From Paragorgia papillata (taxonomy: Eukaryota; Cnidaria; Anthozoa; Scleralcyonacea; Coralliidae), in the NCBI GenBank assembly GCA_035771165.1, contig JAWNZC010000314.1:496001-560000 (forward strand): 64,000 nt of DNA. Direction: 5' to 3'. Below the pieces are notes generated by a model. It saw nothing but the letters and a program-made list of their open reading frames with translations, ran no database searches and had not been told where the DNA came from. Positions 33,734 through 45,321 of the stretch are shown here, in pieces (the first letter of the stretch is position 1; every line of letters begins with the position of its first letter). The position numbers and the translations under genes were made by a program.

Positions 33734-34351
33734 TTTACATGAATCCATGCAGATTGAGTTTCAATCCGCATGTCCTCTCACTTGAGAATGACGATAATCA
33801 TCATTTGTTAACACAGACGAATATGATGATTATCATGATACTCAAGTGAGATTCTGTCCCACATGCGGGATGTTAAACTTGAACACATAAAGCTAAAAAT
33901 CCTAGAGGGGTGTTGTGGTCGGTGTATGAGAGATGGGACCGGAGGGTTGTGATTTGGTTAGGTTTAGGGTCACCGGGGGTGTTGTTGTTAGGTTTAGGGT
34001 TTCCGGAGGGGGGTTAGGGTTAGGTTTAGGGTTTACAGGGGGGTTGTGGTTAGGGTGGGGGTGTGGGGGTAGGGAATTCATTTTTAAAAATGATGATTAT
34101 TGTCATTTCTAGGACATTTCACAAATGACGATAATCATCACTTCGAGATGAGAGAATATGCTGAACACACGCATGTGTTGTTCGTTCTAGTCCTCCCGGT
34201 CACATTTTTAATTCCGGGATGATATCTCGCACCGCTTTTACATGATTCCGGAACAAAATTTCAATCCAGAATAAGAATTCAATCCGGAATGAGACTGACA
34301 GGATTCAACTCAATCCGCAATGAACTAAAACTCAATCTGGATTCCTGTAAA
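33734..34351. mobile_element. MITE copy 4, interrupted
   Basis: The ATGAATCC / GGATTCAT MITE seen before every UBC-like gene, split by a roughly 390-bp insertion at about 33770-34160. Confidence 0.7.
33770..34160. mobile_element. Insertion with inverted ends and telomere-like core
   Basis: Both ends carry inverted copies of ATGACGATAATCATCA next to CTCACTT/GAGATGAGAG words. The centre (33955-34065) is a degenerate run of TTAGGG-type units (GGTTTAGGGTTAGG and variants). Absent from the other MITE copies. Confidence 0.6.
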
Positions 34352-34556
34352 GAGCCCCTAACGTACAAAACCGAACATTCAGTTTCGTAATAAATAAAAC
34401 GACACGAAACAAATCTTCAAAGCCCCATCAGTCAGTTCGGTTGTATTTTTCCGGTTTGTTTCCTCCCTCACTTTCACTTTTGTTCCCAGTTTGTACGCAA
34501 AGTATAAACACGACTCAAAGAAGAGTAAGAAGAAAACAGTCCTGCAGCATTAGAAT

Positions 34557-35007
34557 GGGATGGACTGTAGCGCAAAGACAAAGGCTTGGCACCGAGAAAG
34601 TCTTGCTAGAAAAGTTTTTTGCTGGACGAGTGACATGGATTGATCCCACTGGAGATACTAAAGTGGAAGTAGAATTGAACACCAACAATGGCAAGAAATA
34701 CCGCCTTAGAGTATATCTCAAAGATGAAGACAGCGACAGTTCAGATTTTCCCAACTCAGTTCCCGACATGGTTGTATCATCTTCGCCAAAACCAATGCCA
34801 CGGTGGGGTGTTGACGGAGCCAATCATACTATTGGATATCGAGATGGCTTTTTGAAAATTTGCCATTATCTTCCAAGAAAATGGACAGATCGTTCTACTC
34901 TTTATGAAGTAGTAATGAAAGGCAGAGTATGGCTTGAAGCGTACGAAGGACACTTGACAACGAAAAAGAACCTAAGTTTCTTCTTAGGAGAAATGAAGAG
35001 CGCCTAA
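34557..35007 (+). CDS. UBC/E2-like protein, copy 4
   Basis: 150 codons from the conserved MGW start. An upstream in-frame ATG at 34441 would add 38 residues not shared by copies 1-3, so I choose the conserved start. Together with copy 5 it forms a second subfamily (PDMVVSSS, PRWGV, YLPRKWTD). By eye, about 13 codons differ in meaning and about 6 silently from copy 1. H91, C103, KWTD and the C-terminal helix are unchanged. Module 4 lies upstream of the long Polinton copy II. Confidence 0.7.
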
Positions 35008-35811
35008 ATTTAACGATCTGGACTGATCTTCATATTTTCTTAATTAAATTCAGTCTTTATTGTAAACATTGGTTAACCAAACGTTATATAAGTCATGTTG
35101 TTAACGTAATGTATATCACCCACGAGGAGGAGTGTTTCATGAAGATATCGAAACACCAAGACGTTTGTTGAAAACCGAGGCGAAGACGAGGTTTTTGTAC
35201 AAATTTCGAGGTGTTTGGATATCCTGATGAAACACTCCTCCAAGTGTTTAATTTATGTAATTTCTTCCTCCGATATCCAAACCACAAACACGGTATTGAC
35301 TTCCTTAGTGTTTTCCTCATGAATTATTAATGAGTTTGAGATATATATTTGTTGATCTGTACAATCATATTCCATGGTACTAGTTCAGTAGTAGCCAGTT
35401 GGGAGTTAAAAATAAGAAGAATAGTTTTGAGACAAATTGGTAATAATTCCGATAATTGGTCCCTGTGATGATAGTGTGTGTTTCTTTTTCAAAGAACCGT
35501 AGCCAGGAAGAAAGTGATTAGTAACCTCCACTTCACGTAATCCAGAATAAACTGTATCACTCTTGTTCAAGACTAAGTGTTATAGAAAATGTGTTTCACG
35601 ACCCTGGAAAATGTGTTTAAAAGTAATCTAGAGGAAATATTTTAAAGAAAACATATTATTTTAGACACAAGCACTAAATTAAATTTATATCGGCGTTTTG
35701 TATGAAAGAATATTGCATCGGGGAGTAGAGTTGGTTTTCGAAGAAAAGCTCTTCGAGGAAACTCCACCGGATATGCTGTAAAGTTGGGTCAAAAGGTCAT
35801 TTGACAATACC
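35008..35811. repeat. 3' part of UBC module 4
   Basis: A hairpin (35123-35242) with GAGGAGTGTTTCAT stem, then sequence collinear with module 1 from 10980 on. The VNTR and TTAGCGATTAAATTTCCC hairpin are missing from this module. No gene supported. Confidence 0.6.
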
Positions 35812-36650
35812 ATATCGGACAGAAGGTGGTGAGTTTTAAAATCTCGATCGAGAAAAATTATCTCAATCGAAAAGTACGGGCTTCCTATCGAGTCTTGACA
35901 GATGCACATTGAGTTTAACAATTATAGGTTGAGAAAATGTTTCCCTGTTGAGAACAGAATATTTACTACTTGAGAATAAGTTATATCCTAATCGAGCTTA
36001 TAGAAATGCAAGTCCATAAAAACGAATATACTAAAATATTTTTGGTCGAGAATAAAAAACAATCCCGGTCGAGTATTGAAAAAAACAACCCGGTCGAGAA
36101 TTGAAAAAAAAATTCCCGGTCGAGAATTACCGCTGACTGAAAATAGCAATAATTTCCGACCGGGATTTTTTCTTCCGATTCTCGACCGGGTATTTATTTT
36201 TTTCAATTCTCGAATATTCAAACGAATGTACTACATCAGAAATAAAATATTTTCAGTCGAGAATTGAAAAAAAACCCAAACCCGGTCGAGAATCGGAAGA
36301 AAAAATCCCGGCCGAAAATTATTGCTATTTTCAGTCAGCGGTAATTCTCGACCGGGAATTTTTTTTCAATTCTCGACCGTTTGTTTTTTTTCACTGATAC
36401 TCGACCGGGATTGTTTTTTATTCCCGACCGAAAATATTTTAGTATATTCGTTTTTATGGATATATTGCATTTCTATAATTTCGATTAGGATATAACTTAT
36501 TTTTAACCAGTAAATATTCTGTTCTCAACAGGGAAAATTTTTCTCAACCTATAATTGGACTCGATAGGAAACCCGTACTTTTCGATTGAGATATTTTTTC
36601 TCAATCGAGATAGGCTTAAAACTTCGACCACCTTTTGTCCGATATTGATG
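35812..36650. mobile_element. Foldback element, CGGTCGAGAATTG family, copy 4
   Basis: Arms as in copy 1, with a doubled central tandem zone (36040-36430). Confidence 0.7.
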
Positions 36651-36670
36651 GCTTCCCATAATACCACACC

Positions 36671-37159
36671 TTATTATATGGAGAAGAGTATTTTACTAGC
36701 AACTAAAACACTCGTAGAATCCATATTTCACTACATCCGGGAACCGAGTGGCGTATTTCTCGTATGTAACACTTGCGAGTGACATCGACAAGTCAAAATT
36801 TACGCCTTTTGCCGTAAGTTTCGAATCAAGTAAATTTGAGCCAGTAACTTCTCTTCAGTTTTTCACGTAAAATGACGTATTCGAATAAGCTGTTGTATTT
36901 TTCATTTGTATTTTCTAAAAGTTTTAGGTCAAGCGGTTGTAGTTTTTGCATTAAACCAAGTCTATCAACATCCCTTCCACGCATAATTTCATTGTCCATA
37001 TAATAAATAGAACATTACACGGTTGCTCAAAGATATGGATTTATGTTCTCGTGGCAAGAGCAATATCTCGCTCGTTCGCTGCGCTCACTCTTGAGATATT
37101 GTCCTTGCCACTCGAACATAAAATCCATATCTTCTCGCCACCGTGTAATATCCCCTTTA
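36671..37159. mobile_element. TTATTATATGG hairpin element, second family
   Basis: An insertion between CCACACC and ATATTTTTCATGAAGG, which are adjacent in module 1. It opens TTATTATATGGAGAAGAG, shows the inverted word CCATATAATAA at about 36998, then a hairpin (37030-37145): GATATGGATTTATGTTCTCG and complement around CTCGTTCGCTGCGCTCAC. The layout is the same as 18971-19701 with a different interior. Confidence 0.6.
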
Positions 37160-37499
37160 TATTTTTCATGAAGGCAGTCTACTCTACAGCGACAGTCCAC
37201 AAACTATGGGTCGCGACCCAAAGCTGGGTCGCGAAAAAATCAGGTGGGTCGCCAAACTAGCTTTTTCAGACAGAAATCGATAAAATTTATTGGTAACAAT
37301 TTGATTATTCCGTCAGCAACAAGGACTGCCTCACAATCGATCGAATTTGGTGGCGGAAAGACAAGCATAAAAAATTGTGAAATTTCCCTGAGCCCAAACT
37401 AGTTTGGATCAGCTGACTTTCTCCCACTGATGGGCTCGTACTTCATGTACCCCTCATCGAAATGTATCATGATATGTATAATATAAAAACAAACTGCCA

Positions 37500-37680
37500 C
37501 TGCCAGCATTGGCTGCGCCAGGGTGCAAGAAGTGGGGGGGGGGGGGGCAATGGGAGTGCCGAAGGCGCGAGAAACCTCTAGGGAGCTCGAGGTCCGTGGG
37601 TATGCTCCCCCGGAAAATGTTGAAATCTAGAGTCTCTGAAATGCCATTTCCTGCATTTTGGGGGAGATTTCACACAATTT
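37500..37680. repeat. MITE-like repeat with GTGGCTGCGC-type end (Polinton copy II)
   Basis: Counterpart of 23520-23725, with a longer G-run. Confidence 0.5.
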
Positions 37681-38319
37681 TGAAGCTTATAAAACGTCAT
37701 AGACAACACTAAAAACTACACATTTCAGGTCTTTGTACGGTAGGTAGTGCATTGCGGAAATTTAAAACGATCAGGCTTCGGGTTTCATTCGGACGTTGTA
37801 ACCAGCGCCTGCGATACACTAATGATATATACCGCTTAATTCAAAAATTGATAAAACGAAGGAAGACTATTCATGGAACAAGACCAACTGAGGTGCTTTA
37901 TTACTTGTCTTCATTCTTATATTCAAAAGTTTATTTAGGTAAGTTACCTGCCCTTATGCCAGTAGTTCCCATGAGCCAGATTTGATTGAGCCAAAGGGGA
38001 CGTGTCCCCTCCAGTCCTCCCCGTGGCGCCCCTACTGATTGCCAGCCTTAAATAAATAATGTACTCCTGTTAAGATTAGCTGTAATTACCTCTGCAGCAG
38101 GGCCAGTCTGCAGAGTATGGCAGCTTTCAAGTTTTCAACGAGAATTCGGGTGTGCAAGGGATAAATGCCAGGGGTTTTTAGGTGTTTCTATCGGATTAAG
38201 TTCGTGGGATTTCGCTCAAAAGTGCTCCCAGAATGCAGGAAATCACATTTCCGACACCCTAAATTTCAAAAATTTCCGGGGAGCATACCCCCGGACCCAC
38301 CTAAAATGGACGCGCATTA

Positions 38320-38946
38320 CGTACACCGGAGTGGGTCGCCCAGAAAATCTAGAACTTGAATTTGAAACTATTGACAGCATGAATATCGCTGATGAGATTT
38401 CATCACTATATGCCTCTAGCTGGTCGATCACTCAGTTACGAAGATCTCACTTTAATGAAGACAGTATCATGGGATAAAGACAGCACTTTAATCAATGAAA
38501 ATATTAATTTACCTCGAAAAAGTATGAAAGCAGTTGTTCTACTTTTTACTAACCAAGCAAGGGCAGACAGTGAACAATATATGCATGTACCCTAATATTG
38601 AGTCAGTAAAATTGACAATTGAAGGTGTCCCTAACTCAGTGTATAGTCAAGGCATCCCAGAATCACGTTTCTATGCGAAAAGATTGTTTGGTAAAGACGA
38701 TGGTCATGATCAATTTATGACTATTCAGAAGTTCTATAAGGATAATTTCGCATTGGTTATTGACCTACAGACTCATCAAGGAAGTGTTACAACTCATGGT
38801 AAGAAAATCGTTAACGCACAATCTGGAATCCTACTGGAAATCAAGAAAAAAGCTACAACAGCCAATGTGTATGCTATTATATTTTTGTTGTGAGTGACGG
38901 TCTAGTTAACTTCATCAAGAAAGATTTTCAAAGCATTCAATATTAG
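38320..38946 (+). pseudogene. Polinton major capsid protein remnant, copy II
   Basis: Same C-terminal capsid segment as copy I, without the MITE. Visible pieces: RPENLELEFETID, NENINLPRKSMKAVVLLFTN, then after a frameshift SVKLTIEGVPNS, SQGIPESRFYAKRLFG, FALVIDLQTHQGS, HGKKIVNAQSGILLEIKKK and, after another frameshift, VSDGLVNFIKK. At least three frame breaks (near 38475, 38590 and 38885). The N-terminal half is not recognisable. Remnant only. Confidence 0.75.
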
Positions 38947-38958
38947 GTATAATATAAA

Positions 38959-39345
38959 ATGGATAAACCAGAATGCATTTAATTATAGGACCAAGCGGTT
39001 GCGGTAAAACTTATACTCTATTACATGAGAGTTGAAAAAGATTACCATAGCAAATTTGATTACATACTAATTATATCCCAACAATCATATGGATTAACAG
39101 CACATGCAGAGACTGGAAATACCTATAAAATGATCCAGATAAGCTTAATATAATTTTAGAACATATTAAAATCTATTCCGGTTCAAAAACAGCTATTGAT
39201 GATATGAGTAATTCTACAGAGCAACACAACAGCCATAATATCTTAACATATCTTGGATACAGCGGTAGACACCTGACCATAATATAAGTCTGTTCATCTT
39301 GTCACAAAAACTGAACTCAATTGCTACCAGAATATGGGAAAATAC
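38959..39345 (+). pseudogene. Polinton packaging ATPase remnant, copy II
   Basis: Begins 13 bases after the capsid stop. The start MDKPEC is followed at once by a one-base loss, but the downstream frame still encodes the GPSGCGKT P-loop. Later pieces match copy I. Not functional. Confidence 0.6.
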
Positions 39346-39659
39346 AGAATCTAATACTACATGGTGAATCACGGCGTTGGCGTTGGCGTAGGCTACCCCC
39401 CCCCTGGACCATATATTTTTGGAATTGATTTATTTTCTTTGGATTAACTTTCTAATTGGGTTTGGAGTGGGAATAAATTCCCACCGCAATACAAGTTATT
39501 ATTTCTCTTTTGGATTAACTTTTTATTGGGTTGGAGTGGGAATAAATTCCCACCCCATTACCCGGGGGGGGGGGGAAGTAACGAAACGAATCACGGCGAT
39601 TTGCGTTTTTTCGCGGGGGTTTTTCCGGGACTTTGGGGAGGTAAATCGCGGTGATTTGC

Positions 39660-40210
39660 CGTGTAGTCGGGCTAGCCCGCTTAATATATAAAACGCATGA
39701 TTTTTTTTAACATTTCGATTACATGGGAAGCGGGCTAGCCCAGTTTGCCGGGATCCCGGATTGTCGCAACCGGGCTAGCCCGGTTAACCGGGATGAAAAT
39801 GTCCAAGTAATCGTTTTCAGCCCGGCAAACCGGGCTGAAAAACTGTTGAACTCGCTTCGATACGCGTTCGTGTACTTGACTGTGTGAATAAATAGTGCTG
39901 AAAGGAACTGAAATAGAACATCAAAACGCGTTGTTTGTGTGTTTCGTGATCACAGCGAAGATTAAATACAGTTAATTAGTCATCGTGAAGACGCTTACGT
40001 GGGTACGTTAGCTAGGACTATAACAATCTTTTTATTAACGATGGGCTTAGAAAATAAATAATAGACGATTCGTACGAATCTGAAGTAAAACTAACGTAAC
40101 TTTGCCCTTATTTACTTGATAATTTCGAATTTCGGCCTGAAATCATCCACGTCGATTCAAAACTCATCCCGGTTAACCGGGCCAGCCCGGTCCATGTATA
40201 ATCACCCCCT
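39660..40210. repeat. Segment rich in GGGCTAGCCCG palindromes
   Basis: From TCGGGCTAGCCCGCTT to CCGGGCCAGCCCGGTCCATG, with several GGGCTAGCCC and GTTAACCGGG palindromes at both ends and an AT-rich interior. Identical layout in unit III (56905-57445). Resembles an enlarged relative of the 14572 MITE. No gene. Confidence 0.5.
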
Positions 40211-40344
40211 AAGTCTATTTTATATTCACTAGCTAATATAATTATTTCCATTATTTTACCATAAATATGTATTTACATGTCATACATTATAACTTATTGG
40301 ATTCATCTAAGCCCAATATGGCAAAATATTTAAGTCGAAAATTC

Positions 40345-40550
40345 AATGTTGAAACAACCAATTTTAATGGTTGTCTCAGATTCAGACCAATTTTAATTGG
40401 TTGAAACAATCAAAACATTTGGTTGAAATAACCATATTTTGGTTGTTTTAACCAATAATTTAAGTTGTTTTAACCTTTAAAAATTGGTCAAAACGTGAGT
40501 CTGAGACAACCAATTCAAATTGGTTGTTTCAACCAATCAGTTTTTACAGT
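40345..40550. repeat. TTGGTTGTTTCAACCAA repeat cluster
   Basis: Seven or more imperfect copies of TTGGTTGAAACAACCAA in direct and inverted order, ending TTTTTACAGTGTGGGCG. Repeated in unit III (57586-57790). Looks like a subterminal transposon array; no coding. Confidence 0.55.
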
Positions 40551-40820
40551 GTGGGCGAGACCAAAGGTTGAGTCTAATATTAAAATTTGAGACTTAAAAT
40601 ATTTTCCATATTGGGCGAAGATGAATCCAATAGGTGTTTTATTATTTCGAACAAATAATCGTGCAGTTGGCAAGTAAATATACCTTGTGCACCTGTCCAA
40701 AGGTTGCTGCCCAATATGTAGTTGTCCTACATCGTAAAATATTGGACTGGCAGTAGTATAGCGATTGGGGGTACCGGCGCAGCCACAAAAAGTGCCAAAA
40801 ATTATTTCTCGGCAAAACAA
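40515..40820 (-). CDS. Unrecognised 101-codon ORF, unit II
   Basis: Open in both long units (also 57756-58061, one residue different by eye). It has no recognised motif and overlaps the TTGGTTG repeat cluster at its C-terminal end. Low confidence that it is a gene. Confidence 0.2.
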   Translation of the reverse strand: MFCREIIFGTFCGCAGTPNRYTTASPIFYDVGQLHIGQQPLDRCTRYIYLPTARLFVRNNKTPIGFIFAQYGKYFKSQILILDSTFGLAHTVKTDWLKQPI

Positions 40821-41017
40821 CCCTTAAATGGTCACATTACACCTTTTTTTTTGGCCTTTTATACCCAACCTCCCTTTTATTTTTCCGAACATGCAGCCGG
40901 ACGGCGACCGACCATCAGGGGCTGAACGGCGCGACCCGCCGACTAATGTGGCCATTTGAGGGCTGTTTTGTTGAAAAATAATTTTACACTTTTGGCGGGT
41001 GTGCCGATACCCTGGTA

Positions 41018-41497
41018 ATGGTCAAGTGTGAAACATGTCACAAATCCTTTGCCAACAAGTCGAGTCTGAATAGACACATTAATAACACACACCTCAAGGT
41101 TGTTGGTGACCACGAATGTAAGACTTATCATAGGCTCTTTGTTTCGGAGTCAGGTCTGAGCTGTCGTATTACAACCGTACATTTGAAGGTTAAGACTTAC
41201 AAGTATAGGCTGTGTGGATTGGAGTACGGTTTGAAGACTGAACTGGACTTTCATAAGGACCTTGTTCACACCTTTGACATCAGATGTGGCCAGTGTGACC
41301 CCAAAAGCCGGCAGAATCTCCAGCTCAAACACCACATTGAGTCGCGGAACACCTTGGGGTAAGGTATGCATGGGTGTGAAATGTGTGGGATGGAGTTTCG
41401 GAGTAAGAGGGGTTTGACACAACACAGAAAGGAGGACCACAACCCGGACGGATCACTGATCATTCATACTGAGAGCGATACCTTGTTTATTTCGTAA
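41018..41497 (+). pseudogene. Polinton-unit C2H2 zinc-finger ORF, copy II (in-frame stop)
   Basis: 114 codons with successive C2H2 units: CETCHKSF..HINNTH, CKTYHRLF (second Cys lost to Tyr here), RLCGLEYG..H, and CGQCDPKS..HH. A TAA at 41360-41362 is followed in the same frame by another 44 codons (GCEMCGMEFRSKRGLTQH, a further finger) to a TAA at 41495-41497. The last 30 bases overlap the 3' end of the minus-strand polymerase, so the two genes converge. Probable DNA-binding protein of the element; function otherwise unknown. Copy III keeps the lost cysteine. Confidence 0.6.
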
Positions 41498-44480
41498 CTA
41501 CCCAGCTGATGTCCGACACTACGAATGGTTTTCATCTTGTTGAACATCAGTCTCTGGCCGAACAGAGTGTCTTTGTAGTTCTCGTCTTTGATCTGTTTCT
41601 TGGTGACACTCTTCTTGATCCCTTTCGCGGTTCTCAAACCAAAGAACTCTATATGGGGACACCAGCTGCTTCATCCTTCATCTTTCCGATAACCTTTTTG
41701 TTGGACTTGTTGAAGTACGGCGAACTTTCCGGATAATCAGAGTTGTCAAACTTGTCCTTGTCCGCCCAGAAGTCTCTGCAGACGTCTTCGGCTTCAATTT
41801 CGTACGTCAGACTGTCCGTGTCTGTGAACAACAACTTGGTCGAGGTCCCATACTCCTCTAACACATAGCCATAATGAAAATCGTACATCAACGTGTTCGA
41901 CAGATCCAGAATACACATCCCAACGTAAGCCGGTCGATTCAGGACCAGGTTTTCATTGAATATTTTGGCAGACACGAAAGTTGGTTTGGAGGCTAGTTTC
42001 AGCAGCTTCTCTTCACTGGTGACCAATCGGACATCCACACGTTTCCTCAGGTTCTCCATCGTTTTGCCGAATACACTGTTGTTGTTCATCAGCTTAAAAA
42101 AGTCCTTTTCGAAAGCGTTCTTGGCAGCTTGTCTTTTAACCGTGTTGAAGTCGATGTACTGCTTCAACCATGGGGACTGATGGAACAAAAAGGCCCAGTG
42201 GACCCTCTTCACCCTCATCCCGGCCCAGTTTGACATACAGCTTCAAGTTCCTATAATGAACGACATACCTCTCCTTGTTCATCAGATTGGTCACCAGCTT
42301 ACTAACACCACCAACGCTGACACTAAGCTTCTCCCTAATCCCCCGGCAGTATAGTCGGACAAAATGCCTTCCTGTATTTCCATCTTTTCGGGAGCTAGTG
42401 GGTAGTCGTTGTGTAGGTCGTGAAGTTCCTCAGGGTACTCGAGATCAACCTCAAGTATCATTCCAATCTGGCCATCATCCTCTAGCAGGTTTTTCAGTTC
42501 ATCACTCGCCCACCTAAATCCACCGGTTGGAAGGTTCTTTCTCATGGCCCAACCATAAGAGTTTGTTAGCGTCGAGGCACATCACATACTTCACAGCCTC
42601 ATCCCCGTCGTACGCCTTCATATACGGATTGTTTGCCTTACCGTGTCTGTTGGCTATGTAGCTAACCCCGCCTCTCATTCCTTTCTCGATGAACTAGAAC
42701 ATATGCATATCGATGTCGGTCATGGGTTCCAGCTCAATCCCAGTCATTCTCAACATAGCGTCCCAGGCCAACCCCGGAGAAGTGAAGTAGTGACAGGGGT
42801 CCAACTTGTAGTACTGGTGTAGGTCTTCCGGAAGTTCTTGAAGACGTCAGCCAATAACAGGACGTCCGACTTCAGGTAGGTGTCGTGATAGTCCACCATA
42901 TTGTCCTCATTCCGAACGCCTTCCAGACCTCCTGAGCGTGTTGGTAACTACTGTCTGACATCCGTCATATCCCCTCATCGTTCAGTACACTATAAAACTC
43001 ATCCTTCAGTGGGAGCTTCCTTTCCCCAAACCGGTCGAAGACGTCCATAGGTTGTTGGGGTAGACACCCTTTGTCTTCATCAACTCCAACCTTCCACTGA
43101 ACTGCTCGGCTGCATGTGTACCTGAAAGCATCCCCCGGAAGATTCCCAGCCAATCTGTCCAGGGAACTACTCATGAACTGACGGCTGTCCAGGAACACGA
43201 GGTTCTTACCCAACATGAAGGCCATGTAGTTTTTCATGTTGTTTGGGATGACGTTAATCTCCTGTCTGAACTTCCCAATCTCTCCTGTGATCAGATGACT
43301 GTCATAACTCCTCAAATTGTGGAAGATGACGGGTATTTTATCAGTTAACCTGAAACTCCTATTACAAAGCTGATGTGCTGATCCCTGGTACCCCCCCGTC
43401 ACATGACAGTGGTCTCGAGCCCTGGTGTCTTTCGCTGCATACTCCCGACCACATATGTGACACCTATCAGCGTTCCTAAAGTCCACCACATCATCATCAG
43501 TCAGAATCATGTCCTGGTTGAAACGTTCTTTCTTTGTCTCCTTACAGTACTCCGCTTCTTCCAACATCTTTCCGATGAACTTATTAACAGCACCTGGGCC
43601 TCTGTACACCTGGATGAGTTTACTGAACCTGTCGTCATAACAACAGACGACCTTATACTCATACCCACAGTCCGTGTGTTTCTGGTACTTTTCTGTGTAC
43701 GCCTTATTCGGATCCCGCTGTTCACCTTGTTCGACCTTTTCGGTGATCGCCTCGAAGTCAGCGTAGATGACAAACGGGACATTTGTGGAAATTACATTAC
43801 CTCATCATATTCTTTCCTTCCTCAGGCATCCTGACGGCCTGTTTACCGTTTATACCGATACATACATCCCTATGCTTGACCAAAATATCCTCCGAGTTGA
43901 AACACTGAAGGCAGTGCACACAGAAATGCTTCTTCGCCTTGTGTTTTGTCTTGTTGTACATGAACCTATCAAAGTCCTTGATCAGGACGTAGTGCCGTTT
44001 GTTGTCCTCGTTGGTTATGATGACGAGGTTCATGGAGTCGGTGAAGTTCTCCTTTGAGACGTACACCGGAAAGGTCAGTCTGTCCTCGTAACCAAAGACG
44101 TTTAGGTTGTACTGTTTCTGGGTCACAGGGAAGTTGACACCGTTGTAGTCCAAATCACCAACGTGGCCTCGGTATTTGGACACCCTCTGTGGGTATTTTG
44201 GTACGGGGAACTTGTGAGCCAGATGGCACGACATGAAACACCTATCATCATCGTTCCTAACATTAATCAGCCCCTTCCGACTATTCCTCCGCTCCTGCGG
44301 GAGGTCGATGTAACTGGAACCTTAAAGTGGGCTGTACACAGTCAGAGAAGTCAGACAGAATCAACTCAACGGACTTACCCTCGACAACTCCAATAAGTCT
44401 CTTTCTCATCCAACGATTTCTCGAGTGTTCACTCCGTTTGGGGGCAACGGTCGCCTGGTATATTCCCCAACTACACACCC
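41464..44480 (-). pseudogene. Polinton protein-primed DNA polymerase B, copy II
   Basis: A roughly 1000-codon family B polymerase in frameshifted pieces. From the N-terminus: CFMSCHLAHKF and VSKYRGHVGDL (near 44220), a CVHCLQCFNSEDILVKHRDVC zinc motif (about 43900), an inserted endonuclease VII-like HNH segment (CHICGREY...RDHCHVTG..GSAHQLCN, about 43460-43370), exonuclease motif HNLRSYDSHL (43310), polymerase motif A near 42440 (DLEYPEELHD), motif B KLMNNNSVFGKTMEN (about 42070) and motif C TDTDSL (about 41820). It should copy the element genome from a terminal-protein primer. Frame breaks lie near 44280, 43790, 43620, 42960-42550 and 41650, and a short deletion sits before LNRPAYVGM. Not functional. 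Confidence 0.85.
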
Positions 44481-44637
44481 ATACTCCGTCTCACCACACC
44501 TCGGACAGGAGAACATCTCAGTGTTTATCCCAACACGGAATCTGGATCAGTTTCCACACCATAGTTTTGTGTTACGTCTGGGTGGACGATCTTTACCGTC
44601 GTCTGTCAGCCTAAGTACCATCTGTTTACAAACCCAT

Positions 44638-45167
44638 TCAGCCCGACCCTGGTAAGTTCTTCATTCCCTTCGGTAAGTTCGCCCAGAAAATGGGCATTAT
44701 ACTCATGTCGTCTAAACCCTCTAGGCCCCCAAAACCAGCTTGGACGCCAAATACCCACCAACCAGACCAACAGACCCAATAAACAGGGTTTGATATATCT
44801 TTCATCTCACCCGACGGCTTGTAGTAGTCAGACAATTCGGGCTCTCTGTTAAAAGACTTCCCTTCATATGTCAGCTGAGAGAGCTCGGCCTGCCTCAGAC
44901 GGTTGACTTCAGCAGATCTAGGGAGCGGTTCGTTGTGTTGACGTCAGCGTTGGCGTCAGACAGCTCTTGTCTCAGCTTCTGCACCCTATCCTTCTTAGCG
45001 ACCTCATTTTCATACCACCTCTCCTTAGCCTTGGCCAGCCGCTCAAGAGCGTGGTTATGTCTTTCTATTTCGGCTTCGTAGCTGGTATGATTTAACTTCG
45101 AAAGCAGAAATCCAGCGCCCGCGAATGCCACGGCATTGAACAGTCCACCAACAACTAGACTAGCCAT
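44638..45167 (-). pseudogene. Polinton membrane/coiled-coil protein, copy II
   Basis: Starts MASLVVGGLFNAVAFAGAGF, a hydrophobic N-terminal segment. A charged, probably coiled-coil region follows (HNHALERLAKAKERWYENEV...KKDRVQKLRQELSDANAD). A frameshift near 44900 ends the first ORF, and the second half resumes in another frame with ELSDYYKPSGEMKD, an aromatic hydrophobic segment (YWVCWSGWWVFGVQAG) and NLPGSG at the stop. In copy III the second half is fused in frame, which shows that it is one gene of about 170 codons. It lies between polymerase and nuclease on the same strand. Function unknown. Confidence 0.6.
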
Positions 45168-45321
45168 CTATAAACTAACAGATGTTCGAATCAATCCATT
45201 ACCCCTCAGGAACCGCTCGACTATTGGACGGATCATGTCTCTTGTGGAATGGAATCCTGAGTAGGAGATAGCCGTTTGATCTGGCGTAGTCGTCTTTTAT
45301 TTCATCGTGTCTTTGTAGTCT

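Noticed and set aside
34441..34556. 38-residue N-terminal extension of UBC-like copy 4
   Set aside because: The upstream ATG is in frame only in this copy. The MGW start is shared by all five.
44163..44655. Plus-strand ORFs opposite the polymerase and upstream region
   Set aside because: Antisense shadows of the minus-strand Polinton genes, whose motifs are clear.
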